Assembly: GCF_002269385.1 (NCBI RefSeq)
Contig: NZ_CP022957.1
Coordinates: 4,269,001 to 4,333,000 of the forward strand
Length of the DNA stretch: 64,000 bases
Direction of reading: 5' to 3'
Source: Maribacter cobaltidurans
GTDB taxonomy: Bacteria; Bacteroidota; Bacteroidia; Flavobacteriales; Flavobacteriaceae
How positions within the stretch are numbered: position 1 is the first letter of the stretch; each line of letters opens with the position of its first letter. The notes below the pieces were generated by a model. It made no database searches. It had not been told where the DNA came from and saw nothing but the letters and a program-made list of their open reading frames with translations. This document shows positions 60,785-64,000 of the stretch, in pieces. Position numbers and translations under genes: made by a program.

Positions 60785-61558
60785 ATGACACGTATTTCCT
60801 TAAGTTTTATATGCTTTTTTCTATTACTGGCATTTTCCTGTAAGCAGCAAGACAAAAAGAAATTCCAGATTGAACGCTCCAAGGAGCTCGCTATCAAAAA
60901 TAAGGTGCACAATCAATTGATGGACATCGAAAAAGAGCAGGGGTGGAGGTTACTTTTTGATGGTGAAACGCTGAACGGTTGGCATTTGTTCAACAATCCG
61001 GATTCTACACGCTATTCCGCATGGGAAGTGAAGGACGGAAGCATTTACTGCAATGCTACCGATGAAAGCATGGTCTTTGGAGATTTGGTGACGGATACCG
61101 AGTTTGAGAACTACGAATTGACGTTTGAGTGGCAAATGGGCCTTCGCGGAAATGGAGGGGTTTTTATTAACGTTCAGGAATCCCCAGAATTTAGGGCCAC
61201 CTATGAGACAGGACCAGAATACCAACTTCTGGACCCTGAACATATGGATACAGCCACGCCCCTGAAAAGACCCGGTTGCCTTTGGGGACTTTTCCCCCAA
61301 TTGAATACGGTCGAGGCCAATCCCAATGGGCAGTGGAACACGGCCAAAGTCATACAACAAGATGGCAATATAAAGTTCTACTTAAATGGTGTACTAACCG
61401 CCCAAGCGGATTTAAATTCGCCAGAATGGGCAAACACTGTTGCCGCCTCCAATTTTAAGGACCGACCCGCTTTTGGGAAGGCCACCAAAGGAAAAATAGC
61501 CCTTCAAAACTGGTATTTTGAATCGTGGTTCCGTGATATGAAAATACGAGAGCTTTAG
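60785..61558 (+). CDS. DUF1080 (3-keto-disaccharide hydrolase) lipoprotein
   Basis: 257 residues. Lipoprotein signal (CFFLLLAFSCKQQ), a charged helical linker to ~55, then the concanavalin-like DUF1080 domain: LLFDGETLNGWHLF (~58), WEVKDGSIYCN, FENYELTFEWQ, GNGGVFINVQES and the C-terminal FRDMKIREL. This domain binds or hydrolyses glycans; 3-keto-disaccharide hydrolase activity has been described for relatives. Periplasmic or surface-exposed. No sugar-oxidising partner is adjacent. Confidence 0.9.
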   Translation: MTRISLSFICFFLLLAFSCKQQDKKKFQIERSKELAIKNKVHNQLMDIEKEQGWRLLFDGETLNGWHLFNNPDSTRYSAWEVKDGSIYCNATDESMVFGDLVTDTEFENYELTFEWQMGLRGNGGVFINVQESPEFRATYETGPEYQLLDPEHMDTATPLKRPGCLWGLFPQLNTVEANPNGQWNTAKVIQQDGNIKFYLNGVLTAQADLNSPEWANTVAASNFKDRPAFGKATKGKIALQNWYFESWFRDMKIREL

Positions 61559-61687
61559 AACGAATGGGTTTTAAATCTCAAAATGTGTGTGATCCTACCA
61601 CAAACCAGGATAAAAACCGTATGAAAGTGTTTTTAAGAATTATTACATTTACAATTGAATATGGGAGCTCTTTTCAGATTTGAATGA

Positions 61688-62569
61688 ATGTCGTTAAAAA
61701 TAAGGCTAAATAGACTTTATAGTTGCTCCTTACTTTATGTAGTAACCGGACTTTGTATTTTTGGATGTACATCTACCAAGTCTACCGATTCACGAACAGG
61801 CGGTTTAAGCTCCAATCCTCTTGATTATAGAAGGGATAACCACAATCATATCCTAGAATATACCGAGGTAAAAGCTTCTTCTGTAACTAAATCTATAGAT
61901 TCGCTTACACAGCTTGAATCAAATCCGAAAGAGGACAATGTAGATTTAAAGATGGATATACAGGAAACCTTGATGGATGATAATAGTCTTGCCTCGAGTA
62001 GTCCGGTAGCCAAAAAAATTGTGGAAAATTATTTGAACAGTAAAAACAAAAATCCCGATGGTCATTGCCTAGATGTGAGTAGAGTCCGTTTTGAAAAAGC
62101 ATACAGACAAATATATGGGCATCTACCCTACCAAGATCTTCCAAAGGATATGGGGTCGAAATTTTACACACCCAAACAGGTATTTTATTTACTCTATGTT
62201 TCGGCCTCGGACGAAAATCAGGGATGGAAAAGCCTTCCAGAAATCTATAGAGGCAAGGGTGATGCTGGAGCCATTACGTATGCGGGAATGGGTACCTTGG
62301 TAGATACAAAGGGTATCTGGGGGGGCAAACTAAAACCTGGGGCTCTTGTACAAGTTTGGAGGTTCAAAGAGGATTATGAAAAGGTGGTACAGGGTACGGA
62401 TGTTAAAAAATTGGACCCCTATGGACATTCTTTTATTTTTATAAGATATGTGCGTAATGAGAAATTTGAGATTACGGGTCTGATCATTGCCGATCAAGGT
62501 TTTCAAAGCTATAGACCATTAGTACCCAGGGATTATGAAGTTTGGTGGGCTGTTAACCTAACCGTTTAA
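61688..62569 (+). CDS. Lipoprotein with possible papain-fold (CHAP/NlpC-like) amidase domain
   Basis: 293 residues. The signal (LYVVTGLCIFGCTS) places Cys 27 or so as lipid anchor. A polar linker to ~110 precedes a domain whose order is Cys (DGHCLDVSRVRF, ~126), His (YGHSFIFIRYV, ~249) and Asp (IIADQGFQ, ~270), consistent with a papain-like Cys-His-Asp triad. Whole-domain similarity to known families is weak, so peptidoglycan amidase activity is inferred. It is followed after 108 nt by another protein with an NlpC-like pattern. Confidence 0.65.
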   Translation: MSLKIRLNRLYSCSLLYVVTGLCIFGCTSTKSTDSRTGGLSSNPLDYRRDNHNHILEYTEVKASSVTKSIDSLTQLESNPKEDNVDLKMDIQETLMDDNSLASSSPVAKKIVENYLNSKNKNPDGHCLDVSRVRFEKAYRQIYGHLPYQDLPKDMGSKFYTPKQVFYLLYVSASDENQGWKSLPEIYRGKGDAGAITYAGMGTLVDTKGIWGGKLKPGALVQVWRFKEDYEKVVQGTDVKKLDPYGHSFIFIRYVRNEKFEITGLIIADQGFQSYRPLVPRDYEVWWAVNLTV

Positions 62570-62677
62570 CGAATTTTGATCTACTTAAAGCAATATTTAA
62601 GTTTTTTTATGTAATTACTGAATAAATCTTGCGTTACTCCTAATAGGGTCATTTCCCTAAAGCAAAGAATAATAGCT

Positions 62678-63445
62678 ATGTTACTTTTTTCCTTTTTGAT
62701 TTCTTTGGGTGTTAGTTTTGAGATGCCGCCTAAAATAGATTATTGGGAATCAAATCCCATGGTAACTGAAATGTCCTTGCCCAAGATAAATCATTTTGAT
62801 TTTTTTAATGGCGCAGGTTCTAATTCTGATAGTATTTCGGTTTCTTATGCTACAGCAAAAGAAGGCGCGGCAAAATTACGTAATCGTTTAAGACAGGATT
62901 TTCAAAAGGGCAACATTTCTATCGATATTATTAAAGAAGCATTTACCGATCAGTTGGTTAATGAAATCCTTCCGCACTGGTATGGCACGCCTTGGAGTTA
63001 CGGGGGTCATACAGAAGTTCCCAATCAAGGAAAAATAGCATGTGGATATTTTATATCTACCACCTTACGTGATATGGGTGTAAAGCTAAATCGATATACC
63101 TTGGCCCAAAAATCTCCCATAGATGAGGCAAAAATGATCAGTTGTGGGTCTGAAATTAAAAGTGTTGTACAAGAAACTCCGGAAAATGCCTTGGCCGAGA
63201 TCGATCGTTTGACTCACGAAGGTCTCTATTTTATAGGTTTTGATGAAGGCCACGTGGGCTATCTTTTAAAAAGGGACGGTGAATTACTTTTAATTCATTC
63301 CAACTATTTTTCACCTGTCTCTGTCTGTATGGAAAAACTTAATGAATCACGGGTGTTTACAAAATTCAAAAAATTTCATCTTGTGGCCATTTCCCATAAT
63401 GAAAGCCTTTTGCAACGTTGGTTGGAAAATGGAACGGTTTTGTAA
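62678..63445 (+). CDS. NlpC/P60-like cysteine peptidase, putative
   Basis: 255 residues with an N-terminal hydrophobic segment (MLLFSFLISLGVSF). The core HWYGTPWSYGGHTE, then KIACGYFISTTL (Cys ~125 as nucleophile) and GHVGYLLKRDG (His ~193) follow the NlpC/P60 order, where W-x-G-TPY-x-GG normally precedes D-C-S-x-F; here the Asp-Cys-Ser is Ala-Cys-Gly. HSNYF may supply the third polar residue. The family cuts peptidoglycan peptides. The altered active-site neighbourhood leaves specificity open. Confidence 0.65.
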   Translation: MLLFSFLISLGVSFEMPPKIDYWESNPMVTEMSLPKINHFDFFNGAGSNSDSISVSYATAKEGAAKLRNRLRQDFQKGNISIDIIKEAFTDQLVNEILPHWYGTPWSYGGHTEVPNQGKIACGYFISTTLRDMGVKLNRYTLAQKSPIDEAKMISCGSEIKSVVQETPENALAEIDRLTHEGLYFIGFDEGHVGYLLKRDGELLLIHSNYFSPVSVCMEKLNESRVFTKFKKFHLVAISHNESLLQRWLENGTVL

Positions 63446-63566
63446 TCATAGTACCAAAGGTTCAAAATTCATTAATTCGGCACTTCTGTTCATTTCAAGT
63501 CAAACTGATAGGCCAATTGTATTTTCCCAATAGTTGGCCAGAAAAAGCCTAAAAAACCCAATAGAT

Positions 63567-64000
63567 TTAAATCGTAAATGTCAGTCCGAAACTGAGGTTG
63601 GAAGACCGGTCACTTTCTCGAATGGGAGAAAAGCTACTGTAGAAGTAGTTATAGAGTGCAGAAAGGCTAATGACCTTAGTGATAGGTAACTCCGCTTTCA
63701 ACTGACATAAAATTCGGTGATTACTGATGGCATCGTACAGAGGCTGAAAATATACCGTTCCGGTTATATCCAACTTGGTATTTTTAAACGCTTGGTTTAC
63801 GGATAAATAACTGCTGTTTCTGTGATTGAAAAACCGCTGGTCGGTTTCAGCCACTTCTTCAATTTCATACATGTAGGCATTCCCAAAATAGGCCTTTGTT
63901 CTTTCGGTGGATAAAAACTTTAACCGAATACCGGCACCGACCAAATTCCGACTCGTAATGGTCAATAAAGTGTTGTTCTGGTTTTGGACAAAAGCCTCTA
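63567..64000 (-). CDS. DUF481-like outer-membrane beta-barrel protein, C-terminal part
   Basis: The frame is open to the right edge, so the N-terminus is outside the window. Seen are 143 residues starting EAFVQNQNNTLLTITSRN and LVGAGIRLKF, then alternating hydrophobic strands ending SNLSFGLTFTI with a C-terminal aromatic-rich strand. EAF-Q and LLGAG-R themes match DUF481 proteins (salt-stress-induced outer-membrane family). TTG 63965 is not a start, because the frame continues upstream. Confidence 0.7.
   Translation of the reverse strand, partial: EAFVQNQNNTLLTITSRNLVGAGIRLKFLSTERTKAYFGNAYMYEIEEVAETDQRFFNHRNSSYLSVNQAFKNTKLDITGTVYFQPLYDAISNHRILCQLKAELPITKVISLSALYNYFYSSFSPIRESDRSSNLSFGLTFTI

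Overview
The window comes from a low-GC member of the Bacteroidota, almost certainly a marine Flavobacteriaceae (Maribacter/Zobellia/Arenibacter/Muricauda type; genus not resolved). Supporting signs are promoters of the flavobacterial kind (TAnnTTTG at -7) with few Shine-Dalgarno sites, a 287-residue primary sigma factor without region 1.1, a type IX secretion (T9SS) C-terminal domain, many Bacteroidota-type lipoproteins, menaquinone synthesis, a DUF5916 protein and a DUF481-like barrel. No rRNA, tRNA, insertion sequence, phage gene or CRISPR array was recognised, so this looks like ordinary chromosome.

Layout. 1-272: N-terminal part of an M19 dipeptidase. 415-10062: a tight six-gene operon with a soluble hybrid histidine kinase, a lone receiver, a membrane-anchored HEAT-repeat protein, a processive GT2 synthase, a membrane sulfatase/LtaS-fold protein with a TPR tail, and a YaiO-like outer-membrane barrel. 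It reads as a self-regulated exopolysaccharide synthesis, modification and export system. 10278-10509: two related micro-ORFs, then a shared terminator and rpoD. 11615-22889: housekeeping and metabolic genes (DUF6155-like, 2-hydroxyacid dehydrogenase, RadD-like helicase, membrane alpha/beta hydrolase, GT4, M20, PAP2, MenB, serine hydrolase). 23010-25557: a cell-wall trio (3D-domain lipoprotein, amidase, M14 peptidase) joined by ATGA overlaps. 25564-33899: a 55-residue membrane peptide, OmpA-like and VWA lipoproteins, an XdhC/MocA-like pair with an amidohydrolase, an ECF sigma with a four-helix membrane protein, a GntR regulator and a lipoprotein.

33900-35029 looks empty, but its minus strand encodes a tandem array of four basic 37-39-residue proteins that share a gapless signature (P9-T10, S12-R13, F17-F18, V27, W29). 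I recognise no known family. This is the most novel item in the window.

35030-45137: cold-shock-domain protein with a long leader, EamA exporter overlapping an RluE-like synthase, a second RadD-like helicase, a DUF285-repeat T9SS adhesin coupled to a lipoprotein, and a DUF5916 protein. 45413-49541: a redox and electrophile-defence run (OYE, OsmC, atypical SDR, FNR-like reductase, PNPOx-like). 49708-57566: secreted or periplasmic enzymes (PQQ-type sugar dehydrogenase, D-amino acid aminotransferase, esterase, BNR-repeat protein, Tat-exported class V aminotransferase). 57595-64000: DUF808 protein, TSP3-repeat secreted protein, DUF1080 lipoprotein, two possible papain-fold (NlpC/CHAP-like) proteins and the C-terminal part of a DUF481-like barrel.

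All family names come from reading the sequence against remembered motifs; no database search was run. Start codons were moved from the longest frame to an internal ATG where overlap, signal peptide or promoter spacing favoured it, and each such choice is stated.
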